DNA of 64,000 nucleotides from SHZI01 sp040080965 (GTDB lineage: Bacteria > Pseudomonadota > Gammaproteobacteria > Steroidobacterales > GCA-2729495), in assembly GCA_040080965.1 (NCBI GenBank), contig JBEBHH010000011.1, forward strand, positions 20,495 to 84,494, in the 5' to 3' direction. Below the pieces are notes generated by a model. The model was not told the origin of the DNA. It worked only from the letters and a program-made list of their open reading frames with translations, and searched no databases. Made by a program: the position numbers and the translations under genes. Below, piece after piece: positions 49,700 through 58,095 of the stretch. Position 1 is the first letter of the stretch, and each line of letters opens with the position of its first letter.

Positions 49700-52495
49700 A
49701 TGTCTGAATCTGCAGCAGTTGCCGGCGCCACCTCCCGTCGCGGCTTCCTGGCCGGCTCGGGAGCCGTCGCCCTGTCGCTCAGCCTCCGGTATGCCCCGGG
49801 TTCTGCTGCCACCGCCACCGACCCCCAGGTCCCGTACGGGGCGTGGGAAGACCTGATGCGCCGCAAGTGGACGTGGGACCGGGTGGCCCATGGCACGCAC
49901 GGGACGAACTGCACGGGGACCTGCGCGTTCAACGTCTACGTCAAGAACGGCATCGTCTGGCGGGAGGAGCAGCAGGGCGAGTACGGGCGCTCCGAGGACG
50001 CTCCGGACTATGGTCCGCGGGGCTGCCAGAAGGGCCTCCGGCACGCGAAGTACATGTACGGCAAGCAGCGGATCCTGTACCCGATGAAGCGGGTCGGGGA
50101 GCGGGGCGAGGGCAAGTGGGAGCGGGTGACCTGGGACCAGGCGCTCGCCGAGATCGCCGACCGGTTCATTGATTACTCCGTGGAGTTCGGGCCCCGGTCC
50201 ATCAGCTTCGACCTTGGCACCCAGATGGTGTTGAAGCGCGCGTCCTTCGCAGCCCTCGGCCGCTTTGCGACCATCACCGGCATCGAGCTGCCGGAAGCCT
50301 TCGCGGGCGTGGGTGACCTGCCGACCGGCGTGCAGATGACCGTGGGTGAGCCGCTCCTCGGCGACACCATGGCGGCGGTGTACAGGTCGCGGTGTTGCCT
50401 CGTGTGGTTCTGCAATCCGGCCGTCACGCGCATTCCCGACGCGCATTTCTTCTGGGAGGCGAAGTACAACGGCACGGAAGTCATCGCCATCTCCCCCGAG
50501 TTCACCCCCAGCGCCATGCACGCCAGCAAGTGGGTGAACCCGAAGCCGGGCACCGACATAGCCCTTGCCATGGGCATGGTCCAGGTCCTCCTTGCCGATG
50601 ACCTCATCGACCGGGAGTACATCCGCGAGCAGACCGACCTGCCATTCCTGGTTCGCGCTGACAATGGCAAGTTCCTGCGCGAGAGTGATTTCGTGGCCGG
50701 CGAGGCGGCCCGCAACAACCTCTTCTACCTCTGGGACGGAAAGTCGCGTAAGGCCGTCCCGGCTCCCGGGACCGGCGGCCCGCCACCCCCTCCCGGAACC
50801 CCGGTCCCGGTGATTCCTTCCGGCACGCTGCGGCTCGGGGAGCTGGAGCCCGCGCTCGAGGGCACGTGGACCGTGAAGACCCGCGAGGGCAGGGTGAAGG
50901 TCACCACGGTCTTCGAACTCGTGAAGCAGCGGGCGCAGGATTACACGCCGGAGAAGGCCTCTGCCATCTGCGGCGTGCACCCGGACAACATCCGGCAGGT
51001 CGCGCGGACCTTTGGCGCCGCAAAGCCCGCCATGATTTTCACCGGCTATCGCATGTGCAAGTGGCTGCAGGGGGACCTGCTGCAGCGGGCCTTCATGCTT
51101 CTGCTGTCGCTCACCGGAAACCTGGGCAAGGCGGGGGGCGGCTTCCAGCTCGAGAACCTGGGCAGCACGGCCAGCCAGATTGCCTTCATGCTGGCAGGCG
51201 TCCCGCCGACGCTGCGCGTCGCAACCCTGGCCCGCTGGGACTACGTCCACGCCGACGGCAAGGGCCTGAACGAGAAGATCTACGGCAAGGCGGTCGCCGA
51301 CAAGGTGGACCGCTACTTCCAGGAATCCACCCGCTCCGGCGCCTGGCCCGACTACGCGGCGACGCCCTGGAAGATGGGGATCTTCGCCGGCAGCAACACC
51401 GCCAACTGGCGCTCGGGAGGCGGCCGGTGGCGAGACACCACCTTTGGCAAGCTCGGTACGATCGTCACGCTGGCGCCCGACATGGGCGTCACGGCAATGT
51501 ACTCCGACTACGTGCTGCCCATCGCCCATCACTACGAGCGCCAGGACTACATGCTGGAGGCCCGCACGCCCTACGTGCAGGTCCTCGACGCTGCCGTCCC
51601 GCCCCTCGGGGAGTCCATGGACGACTGGCATGCGATCAATCGCCTGGCGGCGGCAATCTCGGAGCGGGCGAAGGCTCGCGGGATCGCACCCATCCAGGAC
51701 AGCTTCTTCGGCCAGCCCGTGCCGCGGGATTTCACCCGTTACCACGACCTGTTCACGATGGGCGGGCAGATGAAGGACACGAAGGATGTCATCCAGTTCC
51801 TCATCGACAAGGATCCCGGCGTGCCCAAGGTGTCCTTCGACGAGATGCGCAGCAAGGGCATCATGCGGAACGGCGACACGGAAAGGGTCGTCTACGGACT
51901 GAATGCCCCCTATGGCTCAGTGATGATCCGGGGCGTGGAGCTGAAGGAGCCGTACCCCACGCTCACGGGCCGCCAGCAGTTCTACGTGGATCACGAGTGG
52001 TTCCTCGCCGAGGACGAGCAGCTCCCGGGCCACAAGGCCCCCATGAAGCTCGATGGCTATCCGCTGCAGATGCTGATGGGCCACCTGCGCCACGGCATCC
52101 ACACCATGTGGTCGGATGACTCGCTGCTGCTCAGCCTGCGCCGCGGCGAACCGGACATCTACGTGAGCCCAGGCGATGCGACGGCGCGCGGCGTCAGCGA
52201 CGGACAGCTGATCCGGGTGTTCAACTCCATGGGTTCCTTCGTCGCGATGGCCCACGTGACGCCCAGCATGCAGCCAGGAATGATCTACATGTACCACGGC
52301 TGGGATCCGATGCTGTTCCGGGGCGGCAGGAACAACTTCAGCGCCGTGGTATCCAGTTCAGCCCTCATCAAGCCGACTGCCCTCGTCAGCGGCTACGGGC
52401 ACATCACCTACCGGGCACTGGCATTCGAACCGAACTCGACCTTCCAGGACTTCACCTGTGACTTCGAGCGCTACGTGGAGGCGAAGGCGTCGTAA
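49700..52495 (+). CDS. Tat-exported molybdopterin oxidoreductase, type II DMSO-reductase family catalytic subunit
   Basis: The 931-residue protein carries a Tat signal (TSRRGFLAGSGAVALSLSL, residues 11-29). An FS0-type cluster motif H67-x3-C71-x3-C75-x33-C109 follows (HGTNCTGTC ... RGCQKG). The histidine-first motif, the phrase PAVTRIPDAHFFWEAKYNG and the candidate Mo-ligand aspartate Asp206 in GVGDLPTG align by eye with NarG, ethylbenzene dehydrogenase, DMS dehydrogenase and steroid C25 dehydrogenase. Such enzymes normally work with an Fe-S beta and a haem b gamma subunit; neither is adjacent. It starts three bases after the isomerase-like gene. It may hydroxylate a substrate in the periplasm or reduce an oxyanion or N-oxide. 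Confidence 0.88.
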   Translation: MSESAAVAGATSRRGFLAGSGAVALSLSLRYAPGSAATATDPQVPYGAWEDLMRRKWTWDRVAHGTHGTNCTGTCAFNVYVKNGIVWREEQQGEYGRSEDAPDYGPRGCQKGLRHAKYMYGKQRILYPMKRVGERGEGKWERVTWDQALAEIADRFIDYSVEFGPRSISFDLGTQMVLKRASFAALGRFATITGIELPEAFAGVGDLPTGVQMTVGEPLLGDTMAAVYRSRCCLVWFCNPAVTRIPDAHFFWEAKYNGTEVIAISPEFTPSAMHASKWVNPKPGTDIALAMGMVQVLLADDLIDREYIREQTDLPFLVRADNGKFLRESDFVAGEAARNNLFYLWDGKSRKAVPAPGTGGPPPPPGTPVPVIPSGTLRLGELEPALEGTWTVKTREGRVKVTTVFELVKQRAQDYTPEKASAICGVHPDNIRQVARTFGAAKPAMIFTGYRMCKWLQGDLLQRAFMLLLSLTGNLGKAGGGFQLENLGSTASQIAFMLAGVPPTLRVATLARWDYVHADGKGLNEKIYGKAVADKVDRYFQESTRSGAWPDYAATPWKMGIFAGSNTANWRSGGGRWRDTTFGKLGTIVTLAPDMGVTAMYSDYVLPIAHHYERQDYMLEARTPYVQVLDAAVPPLGESMDDWHAINRLAAAISERAKARGIAPIQDSFFGQPVPRDFTRYHDLFTMGGQMKDTKDVIQFLIDKDPGVPKVSFDEMRSKGIMRNGDTERVVYGLNAPYGSVMIRGVELKEPYPTLTGRQQFYVDHEWFLAEDEQLPGHKAPMKLDGYPLQMLMGHLRHGIHTMWSDDSLLLSLRRGEPDIYVSPGDATARGVSDGQLIRVFNSMGSFVAMAHVTPSMQPGMIYMYHGWDPMLFRGGRNNFSAVVSSSALIKPTALVSGYGHITYRALAFEPNSTFQDFTCDFERYVEAKAS

Positions 52496-52502
52496 GGCGC
52501 TC

Positions 52503-52940
52503 CTACACGCCGATCTTCAGGGCCCTGATCGCCAGGAAGACTTCGCGCAGGAACAGCAGCAGCGCGCCGATCAGCGACAGCATGGCCAGGATGAAGAGCC
52601 CGGCGACCGGCAGCGTGGCATTGAAGTCCAGGAACGCGCTCAGGAACAGCAGCACGACCACGACCGACACCAGCAGGGCCGATGCCGTGCTGAGGGTGAT
52701 AGCCCGGTTCATGAGCGTGGCCCGGTAGGCCATGACCCGCAGTTCCTGCCGGCGCTCCTCGAGTACGTCGCCGGTGCTGGACCGCGCGGCCTCCTCGAGC
52801 CGGCGCGCCCGGTCCACGACCCGGGCGAGGCGGTTGGTGAGCACCGTCAGCACGATGCCGATGCCGGACAGCAGGAACACAGGCGCCACCGCCAGCTGGA
52901 TGACGTGTCCGATGTCGACGAGAGGGGCTCCTGTATCCAG
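52503..52940 (-). CDS. DUF2721 membrane protein
   Basis: A ~145-residue protein recognised by the family phrase HVIQLAVAPVFLLSGIGIVLTVLTNRLARVVDRARRLEE, followed by a helical segment and two further membrane segments (ALLVSVVVVLLFLSAFL, LFILAMLSLIGALLLFL). DUF2721 proteins are small membrane proteins of unknown function. No ATG, GTG or TTG is available near the conserved N-terminus; CTG 52940 (LDTGAPLVDIGHV), preceded by AGGAG, is the best start, so a CTG start is proposed. It lies 11 bases downstream of the MFS gene and is probably co-transcribed with it. Confidence 0.8.
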   Translation of the reverse strand: MDTGAPLVDIGHVIQLAVAPVFLLSGIGIVLTVLTNRLARVVDRARRLEEAARSSTGDVLEERRQELRVMAYRATLMNRAITLSTASALLVSVVVVLLFLSAFLDFNATLPVAGLFILAMLSLIGALLLFLREVFLAIRALKIGV

Positions 52941-52951
52941 TGTCCTGCTCC

Positions 52952-54235
52952 TCAGACCACGACTTCGCGCGGTACCGGCTCCAGCGCCAGGAAGGTGGCG
53001 CCGGCGATGATGACAGGGAGTATGGCGCACCAGGTGAAGGCCGACTCCCAGCCGACCAGCCCGATCGCCCAGGAGAGCGCGAACGGGCCGAGCCCGAGTC
53101 CCAGCTCGACGGCAAAGGAGCTGGCGAAGCTGGCGGCCGTGGCCCGCAACTCCGTGGGGAAGTTTTCGGCGATGAAGGTGAACATCACGGCGTACGCGCC
53201 GTAAAAGAAGAAGGTCATGGTGCTGAAGGCCAGGAAGGTGGGCCACCAGCCCTTCGTGAACCAGATCATTACCCCGAACGCGAGACCCCCGAGCCAGCAC
53301 CACACGACGATCGTGTTCCGGCGGCTGATGAGGAACTCGCCGAACCAGGCCGCGAGGATGTAGCCGAACGCGCCGATGAAGAACGACAGGCCGACCAGTT
53401 CGATGGCTTCGCGGGCTTCCCAGCCGCGGGATTCGCGGAAGTAGGGCGTCAGCATGATCGTGGCACCGTAGGCGAAGACATAAAGGAAGGTGCCGAGGAA
53501 CAGCAGGATCGTCTTGCGCCGGTAAGCGGGCCTGAATAGTTCCCGGACCGCGGGCGGTGGCGTGCGGTTGGCCTGCCGGTTGGCCCGGGCCCGCTGCCAG
53601 GCCTCCGAGTCCTTCAGGTAGCGCCAGATGACCCAGGCGTAGGGCAGGAACAGGAGACTCAGCAGGAAGATATAGCGCCAACCCCATGTTTCATAAATGA
53701 ATGGAACCAGGAGCGAAGCCAGGAAGAAGCCCAGCGGGAAACCGATCTGGAGAACGCCGGTGAACAGGCCCCGGAGCCGCGGCGGCGCCTCCTCCATGAC
53801 CAGCGTCCCGGTGATCGGTGACTGGACGGCGGCCGTCGTGAACCCCAGCGTTCTCGCGATCAGGAGGACGACCGTCGTCGGGGCCCAGGCCAGCGCGGTG
53901 ACGAACACGGGCGTCAGCAGGGTGGCGCCAAAGAGCACGGCGCGACGGCCGATGCGGTCGGCGAGCACGCCGATCTGGGTGATGAGGACGCCGGCGATGA
54001 CGAAGGTCAGTGCGATATACAGGCCACGCTCGAGGTCGGACCAGCCGAACTCGGCGGAGAGTTCGGTGAGCACGAAGGTGAACAGGGAGTGGTCCAGGTT
54101 CGCGAAAGTGACGCCGATGAGGCAGATCAGGAACACGCGGTAGGTGTGTCCCGGGACCGCGCGCAGGGCTGCTCCGATTCCTGCGACGGAATCCACGTTC
54201 ATGGGCATTGCCGGGTCCTGCGCGCCGCTGGCCAT
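52952..54235 (-). CDS. Major facilitator superfamily transporter
   Basis: The start at ATG 54235 gives 427 residues; ATG 54208 (MPMNVDSV), with AGGA eight bases upstream, is an alternative. Twelve membrane segments are visible. The loop 2-3 motif GVLADRIGRRAVLFGA is the MFS motif A, and the loop 8-9 equivalent is GEFLISRRNTIVVW. The long central loop (YLKDSEAWQRARANRQANRTPPPAVRELFRP) resembles sugar- or aromatic-acid:H+ symporters. It probably moves an organic acid or intermediate across the inner membrane. It belongs to the minus-strand unit 56084-52503 with the amidohydrolase, cytochrome and DUF2721 genes. Confidence 0.9.
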   Translation of the reverse strand: MASGAQDPAMPMNVDSVAGIGAALRAVPGHTYRVFLICLIGVTFANLDHSLFTFVLTELSAEFGWSDLERGLYIALTFVIAGVLITQIGVLADRIGRRAVLFGATLLTPVFVTALAWAPTTVVLLIARTLGFTTAAVQSPITGTLVMEEAPPRLRGLFTGVLQIGFPLGFFLASLLVPFIYETWGWRYIFLLSLLFLPYAWVIWRYLKDSEAWQRARANRQANRTPPPAVRELFRPAYRRKTILLFLGTFLYVFAYGATIMLTPYFRESRGWEAREAIELVGLSFFIGAFGYILAAWFGEFLISRRNTIVVWCWLGGLAFGVMIWFTKGWWPTFLAFSTMTFFFYGAYAVMFTFIAENFPTELRATAASFASSFAVELGLGLGPFALSWAIGLVGWESAFTWCAILPVIIAGATFLALEPVPREVVV

Positions 54236-54261
54236 GGCGGCAACTATATCAGCCGGATTGC

Positions 54262-54666
54262 TCAGGTCCCGGAGAAGGTCCGGATCTGCGCGACGAGGTC
54301 CTTGATGTCCTGGTCGGAGAGCAGGTCGCCCCAGGCGGGCATGATGAAGTTCTTCCCTACGCCCAGTCCGCCCTTGCAGATCGCCAGGTAGAGATAGGCA
54401 TCGGGCAGGGTCTTCATGTACACGGGATCGCTCTGGTCCTTCGGCGGCGTGTCCATGTGCAGGACGATGACTTCCGCCTTGCCGTCCGCACCGTGGCACT
54501 CGGCACAATTCTTGAGGTGCAGGGCTGCGCCCCGCCCGGCGTCTCCACGCACCTCCCCGAGGGGCGTGCAATTAACAGCCTTGAGCGCGGATTCATCGCC
54601 CAGGGCGGCGCCGGATAACCCGCCAGCAAGCAGGGTGCAGAGGATAAGCCTGATGGTGCGCTTCAT
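54262..54666 (-). CDS. Periplasmic class I cytochrome c
   Basis: A 134-residue protein with a Sec signal peptide (MKRTIRLILCTLLAGGLSGAALG). A single haem motif C54-AE-C57-H58 lies in HLKNCAECHGADGKAE, and the methionine ligand is probably in KNFIMPAWGDLLSDQDIKDLVAQIR. An extra N-terminal cysteine (AVNCTP) is present. It is a small electron carrier. Its ATG overlaps the stop of the upstream amidohydrolase (ATGA), so both are made together. It is the only c-type cytochrome in the window and a plausible electron acceptor for the nearby molybdoenzyme, although that gene lies on the opposite strand. Confidence 0.92.
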   Translation of the reverse strand: MKRTIRLILCTLLAGGLSGAALGDESALKAVNCTPLGEVRGDAGRGAALHLKNCAECHGADGKAEVIVLHMDTPPKDQSDPVYMKTLPDAYLYLAICKGGLGVGKNFIMPAWGDLLSDQDIKDLVAQIRTFSGT

Positions 54667-56084
54667 GCCTCTGCCACCCAGCCGTACTGCGTGAGGCTGG
54701 GTTCGGCGCCTTCGGCCTGGTACGCCACCTTCATCCGCGTCAGGGCATCGGCGGGAATAGCCTTGCGCGCCTCCTTCACGTTGATGTCGAAGAGCTTCGC
54801 GCTGTTCAGGCCGAAGATCCGCGCCCTGTCCTTGTCGGAGATGGGCTTGTAGCCGAACTTCGACTGCAGGTTTTCCGGGATCTGGAAGCGCCGGAACGCC
54901 TCGATCTGCCACTGGGGAGAGCCCCACCAGATCGAGTCCGTGCCCCAGATCACGTGGTCCGAGCCCGCAGCGGCCATGACCTGGCCAAGCAGGTGGCCGC
55001 AGACCTCGGGGTGGGTGACGACCGAGTGACCGAACACGGCGCCGAGCTCCAGGTAGATGTTCCTGACCCCGGATTCCCGGATCTGCCTGCAGAACTCGGT
55101 GGTCCATGGAATGTTGCCATCCGGGTCGATGCCGCTCTCGCCCGGCGGCACCGTGGTCATCATGTGCTTCATGCCCGAGTGGTACACGATGAAGTTGATG
55201 TCGGGCCAGTCCTTCGCCGCCTTGAGCACGTCGTCGGGCCGGAAGTAGTCCTTGCCCGGGCCCGGCAGGGGCAGGCCCTTGTGGGTGCAGATATTGCGGA
55301 CGCCAAGCTTCAGTGTGCGTTCGTAGAACGGGTAGGCCACCTTCTCGTCGTCGTGCCGCCAGGGACCGACGGGGTCGCCGGTGTAGAACTTCCAGGCGTC
55401 GATCTTCAGCTCCTTCACCTGGCGCTCGGCGTCGTCGAGCCAGTCCGGGTTCGACGGGGTGCCGATGCCATGGCTGAGCATCCGGCGGGAACCGGCGGTT
55501 TCGTTCACGGCGTTCCGCGTGGCGACCATTTCCTCCGACGTCAGCACATAGGAGCTGGGCGGGCCGAAGGCAGCGCCGGTGATGCAGGCCATCACCGTGT
55601 CGCTGTCGAAGAAGATCTCCTTCACGTAGTTGGCGCGGTGGAGGCTGTCGGGCGGCGGCTTGACGCCAGCCAGGGCCGGATTGAGGCCGAACTTGCCGGT
55701 GAGGGTGCGAAAGGCCGTGGGACCCGCCATCGAGTCCTTCACGTGATGCGTCTGCAGGTCGAGGATGAACTCCTTCTTGGGCCACATCTCCCGCGTCGCG
55801 GCGGGCTCTGCCGCCTCGGCCTCGCTCACCAGGAAGGCCGGGCCAAACACCTCGTTCATGGCCATGAAGGAGACGGCCATGCCGCCACTGGTCCGGAGGA
55901 AAGCCCGCCGGGACATGCCGAGCTTCCGGCCGTACTGGTCAGCGAGTTCGAAGATCCGCTGCTCGACGCGCCGCTGGTCCGCCGTCTGGGGCATGGGATC
56001 GAACTCCTCGTTGCCCACGATCTGGGTCGGCACCGGGGTGCCACGGCCGGTCTGCCGGTCCTTGTCGCTCTTGCGGATCCACAT
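54663..56084 (-). CDS. Tat-exported amidohydrolase
   Basis: A 473-residue amidohydrolase-2 family protein. The twin-arginine signal (MSRRAFLRTSGGMAVSFMAMNE) starts only at residue 57, after a polar leader (MWIRKSDKDRQTGRGTPVPTQIV...). Starting at Met57 (55916) would give a standard-length Tat signal, but the leader looks conserved-like (NEEFDPMPQTADQRRVEQRIFELAD), so the long form is kept. Metal-site residues are visible in FILDLQTHH (residues 113-114), ICTHKGL, FIVYHSGMKH and the terminal WGTDSIWWGSP. It probably hydrolyses or decarboxylates a substrate in the periplasm. It is translationally coupled to the cytochrome c gene. Confidence 0.88.
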   Translation of the reverse strand: MWIRKSDKDRQTGRGTPVPTQIVGNEEFDPMPQTADQRRVEQRIFELADQYGRKLGMSRRAFLRTSGGMAVSFMAMNEVFGPAFLVSEAEAAEPAATREMWPKKEFILDLQTHHVKDSMAGPTAFRTLTGKFGLNPALAGVKPPPDSLHRANYVKEIFFDSDTVMACITGAAFGPPSSYVLTSEEMVATRNAVNETAGSRRMLSHGIGTPSNPDWLDDAERQVKELKIDAWKFYTGDPVGPWRHDDEKVAYPFYERTLKLGVRNICTHKGLPLPGPGKDYFRPDDVLKAAKDWPDINFIVYHSGMKHMMTTVPPGESGIDPDGNIPWTTEFCRQIRESGVRNIYLELGAVFGHSVVTHPEVCGHLLGQVMAAAGSDHVIWGTDSIWWGSPQWQIEAFRRFQIPENLQSKFGYKPISDKDRARIFGLNSAKLFDINVKEARKAIPADALTRMKVAYQAEGAEPSLTQYGWVAEA

Positions 56085-56237
56085 GCTGGGTTGCCTCGGT
56101 TGCCGGGTTGGGAGTTCGAGCGCCGAGCCTAGCTGGTTGCTACCACCCTGGGAACAGGGCGGACCTTAACCGGGAGTTTTGCTTTTCTGAACGCGGTCGA
56201 AGCCCCATAATTTCTGCAGTCCAACAAGGAACTCCCC

Positions 56238-57374
56238 ATGCGCCTCCAGTACACCGCCGTCGGCATCCAGAACGTGTCCCGGATGGCCGTGACTCGCGAT
56301 GACTACATGAAGGACATCGAGAACCTCGCGCTCTCGATGCGCTACGCGGTGTGGAACTGCAGCCTGGACCTGCCCGTGAAGCTGATCGCAGTCTCGGAGG
56401 GCGGGATCGGCGGCTGGTGCCTCGGCGGGGGTGAGGAGCACCTGCGCATCTACCGGGACGTGGTGCCCGAGATTCCCGGGAAGGAGACCCGTTACCTCGG
56501 CGACCTCGCGAAGGAGCTGGGCGTCTACATCATCGCGCAGATGGTGGCCAAGGACCCCGAGCTGATGGAGGACAAGATCTTCAACATCGCCTTCATCATC
56601 GATCCGCAGGGCGAGGTGATCCACAAGCACTACAAGACGGCGTTCTACCAGCGGGAACCCAACGTCGCGCCCAGCGACATCTGGAACGTGTACCTGAAGA
56701 AGTACGGGGACGACCCGGTGAAACTCTTCAAGGCGGTCTTCCCCGTGGCGAAGACGGAGATCGGCAACATCGGCACGCTGATCTGCGCCGAGGGCAGCTA
56801 CCCGGAGGCCGCCCGCGGCCTCGCCCTGAACGGCGCCGAGATCATCTGGCGGACCCAGTACCCGGAACCCTGGATGGGGAACGGCATCGCCGAGATCCAG
56901 AACCGGGCCCACGCCGTCTTCAACAACTGCTACGTGCTGGCGCCGAACATCGGCGCCATCTATTTCCCGGGCGGCGTGCACCAGATGAGCTGCGGCAAGA
57001 GCCAGATCATCGACTACCGCGGCAACATCATTTCCCAGTACCTGGGTGGTGGGGAGACGCTCGTCAGCTCCGTGCTGGACATCGACGGCCTGCGGGACTT
57101 TCGCGTCCGGGCCCAGTGGCAGAACCTGGTCAAGGACATGCGGGTGGAGGAGTACAAGACCATCTACGACGCCGCCATGGCCCGGGGCGGCATCTACCCG
57201 AAGAACCTCTGCATGGAGGACCCGCCGCTCACCGAGGGCGACCAGCTGGAGCTGGTGAAGCACCAGATCAACAAGATGGTGGACTGGGGCGTGTTCACGC
57301 CACCGACGGACTGGGAGCGTTACGCCGTGAGCCCCGAGGTCACCGCCCGGATCGACAAGGCCCGGAAGTTGTAG
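56238..57374 (+). CDS. Nitrilase-superfamily amidohydrolase (amidase-like)
   Basis: The 378-residue protein starts at ATG 56238 with AAGGAACT upstream. The catalytic triad is visible as Glu in LIAVSEGGIGG, Lys in VIHKHYKTAFYQRE and Cys in IGTLICAEGSYPEAARGLAL. The length and C-terminal extension (residues ~320-378, MEDPPLTEGDQLELVKHQINK...) exceed the ~300-residue core, as in aliphatic amidase and formamidase relatives. It should hydrolyse an amide or nitrile-like C-N bond. It is divergent from the Tat amidohydrolase gene (153-base gap) and convergent with the ORF6N gene. A decayed copy of its 3' end lies 1.3 kb downstream. Confidence 0.9.
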   Translation: MRLQYTAVGIQNVSRMAVTRDDYMKDIENLALSMRYAVWNCSLDLPVKLIAVSEGGIGGWCLGGGEEHLRIYRDVVPEIPGKETRYLGDLAKELGVYIIAQMVAKDPELMEDKIFNIAFIIDPQGEVIHKHYKTAFYQREPNVAPSDIWNVYLKKYGDDPVKLFKAVFPVAKTEIGNIGTLICAEGSYPEAARGLALNGAEIIWRTQYPEPWMGNGIAEIQNRAHAVFNNCYVLAPNIGAIYFPGGVHQMSCGKSQIIDYRGNIISQYLGGGETLVSSVLDIDGLRDFRVRAQWQNLVKDMRVEEYKTIYDAAMARGGIYPKNLCMEDPPLTEGDQLELVKHQINKMVDWGVFTPPTDWERYAVSPEVTARIDKARKL

Positions 57375-57385
57375 TCCCCCGCTGG

Positions 57386-57925
57386 TTACTGCTCACCGGG
57401 CTCCAGGTCCGCCGTGAACCCAATGGGTCGGCTGGCCGGCGTTGGTTGCGAAATCAGCTGCCGGATAGCGGCCAACAGTTCCTGGAGAGTGTCATCGTGT
57501 TGCCCGACGCGGCGTTCCAGTTCATCAAGTCGTCGTACGATTTCCCTGTTGCTCTGCGCCCACTGCCGCAATCGAACAAAGGCCCGGACGACCAGCAGGC
57601 TAACTGCAGAGGCACTGTCCGAGCGAAGGACGCTGGCCAACTGCAATGCTCCGTGCTCGGTGAATGCCCAGGGCGGTGACCGCCTGCCACCCCAGAAACT
57701 TGCGGACACAAATTGATGCCGCAAGATGCGCCACTCCAAGTCGTTGATCTGGAATATGAAGTCGGGCGGGAAGCGCTCCCTGTTGCGACGCACGGCCTGC
57801 AGCAAAGCTTTATTGGATACGCCATAGAGGGCAGCGAGATCGGCGTCCAGCATGACTGACAAGCCGCGAATGCGAACTATTCGACTGGCCAGAGCCTCGC
57901 CACCTTCCTCAGCACCTCCCCGCAT
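57386..57925 (-). CDS. ORF6N-domain protein (phage or mobile-element type)
   Basis: The ~179-residue protein contains the ORF6N (KilA-N-related) domain in its first half: IVRIRGLSVMLDADLAALYGVSNKALLQAVRRNRERFPPDFIFQINDLEW, then RSPPWAFTEHGALQLASVLRSDSA. A C-terminal coiled coil follows (NREIVRRLDELERRVGQHDDTLQELLAAIRQL). ORF6N proteins occur in phages, plasmids and genomic islands and are thought to bind DNA. ATG 57925 is chosen; ATG 57949 is also possible, and neither has a strong ribosome binding site. Its 3' end is 12 bases from the nitrilase-family stop. It was probably acquired horizontally. Confidence 0.85.
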   Translation of the reverse strand: MRGGAEEGGEALASRIVRIRGLSVMLDADLAALYGVSNKALLQAVRRNRERFPPDFIFQINDLEWRILRHQFVSASFWGGRRSPPWAFTEHGALQLASVLRSDSASAVSLLVVRAFVRLRQWAQSNREIVRRLDELERRVGQHDDTLQELLAAIRQLISQPTPASRPIGFTADLEPGEQ

Positions 57926-58095
57926 GACAGCGAGACTAGCGATCCGCATATGGGGTCTTAAAGGCCCAATTTTCGCGTCTTTGTCCCGATTCGTGGCTGG
58001 AAAATGGGTGGATTGACGCCCTGTGGGAGCTCTAGGCAGGCCGCTCGGCAGAGTTGCCAAGCGCCGCGACCGTTCGGCCCATACTCGCCCCGACG

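Noticed and set aside
49667..51745. 692-codon minus-strand frame opposite the molybdoenzyme
   Set aside because: Antisense to a gene with a full set of cofactor motifs; shadow composition.
54667..55785. Upstream extension of the cytochrome c frame on the minus strand
   Set aside because: It overlaps the Tat amidohydrolase in another frame; the signal peptide at ATG 54666 marks the true start.
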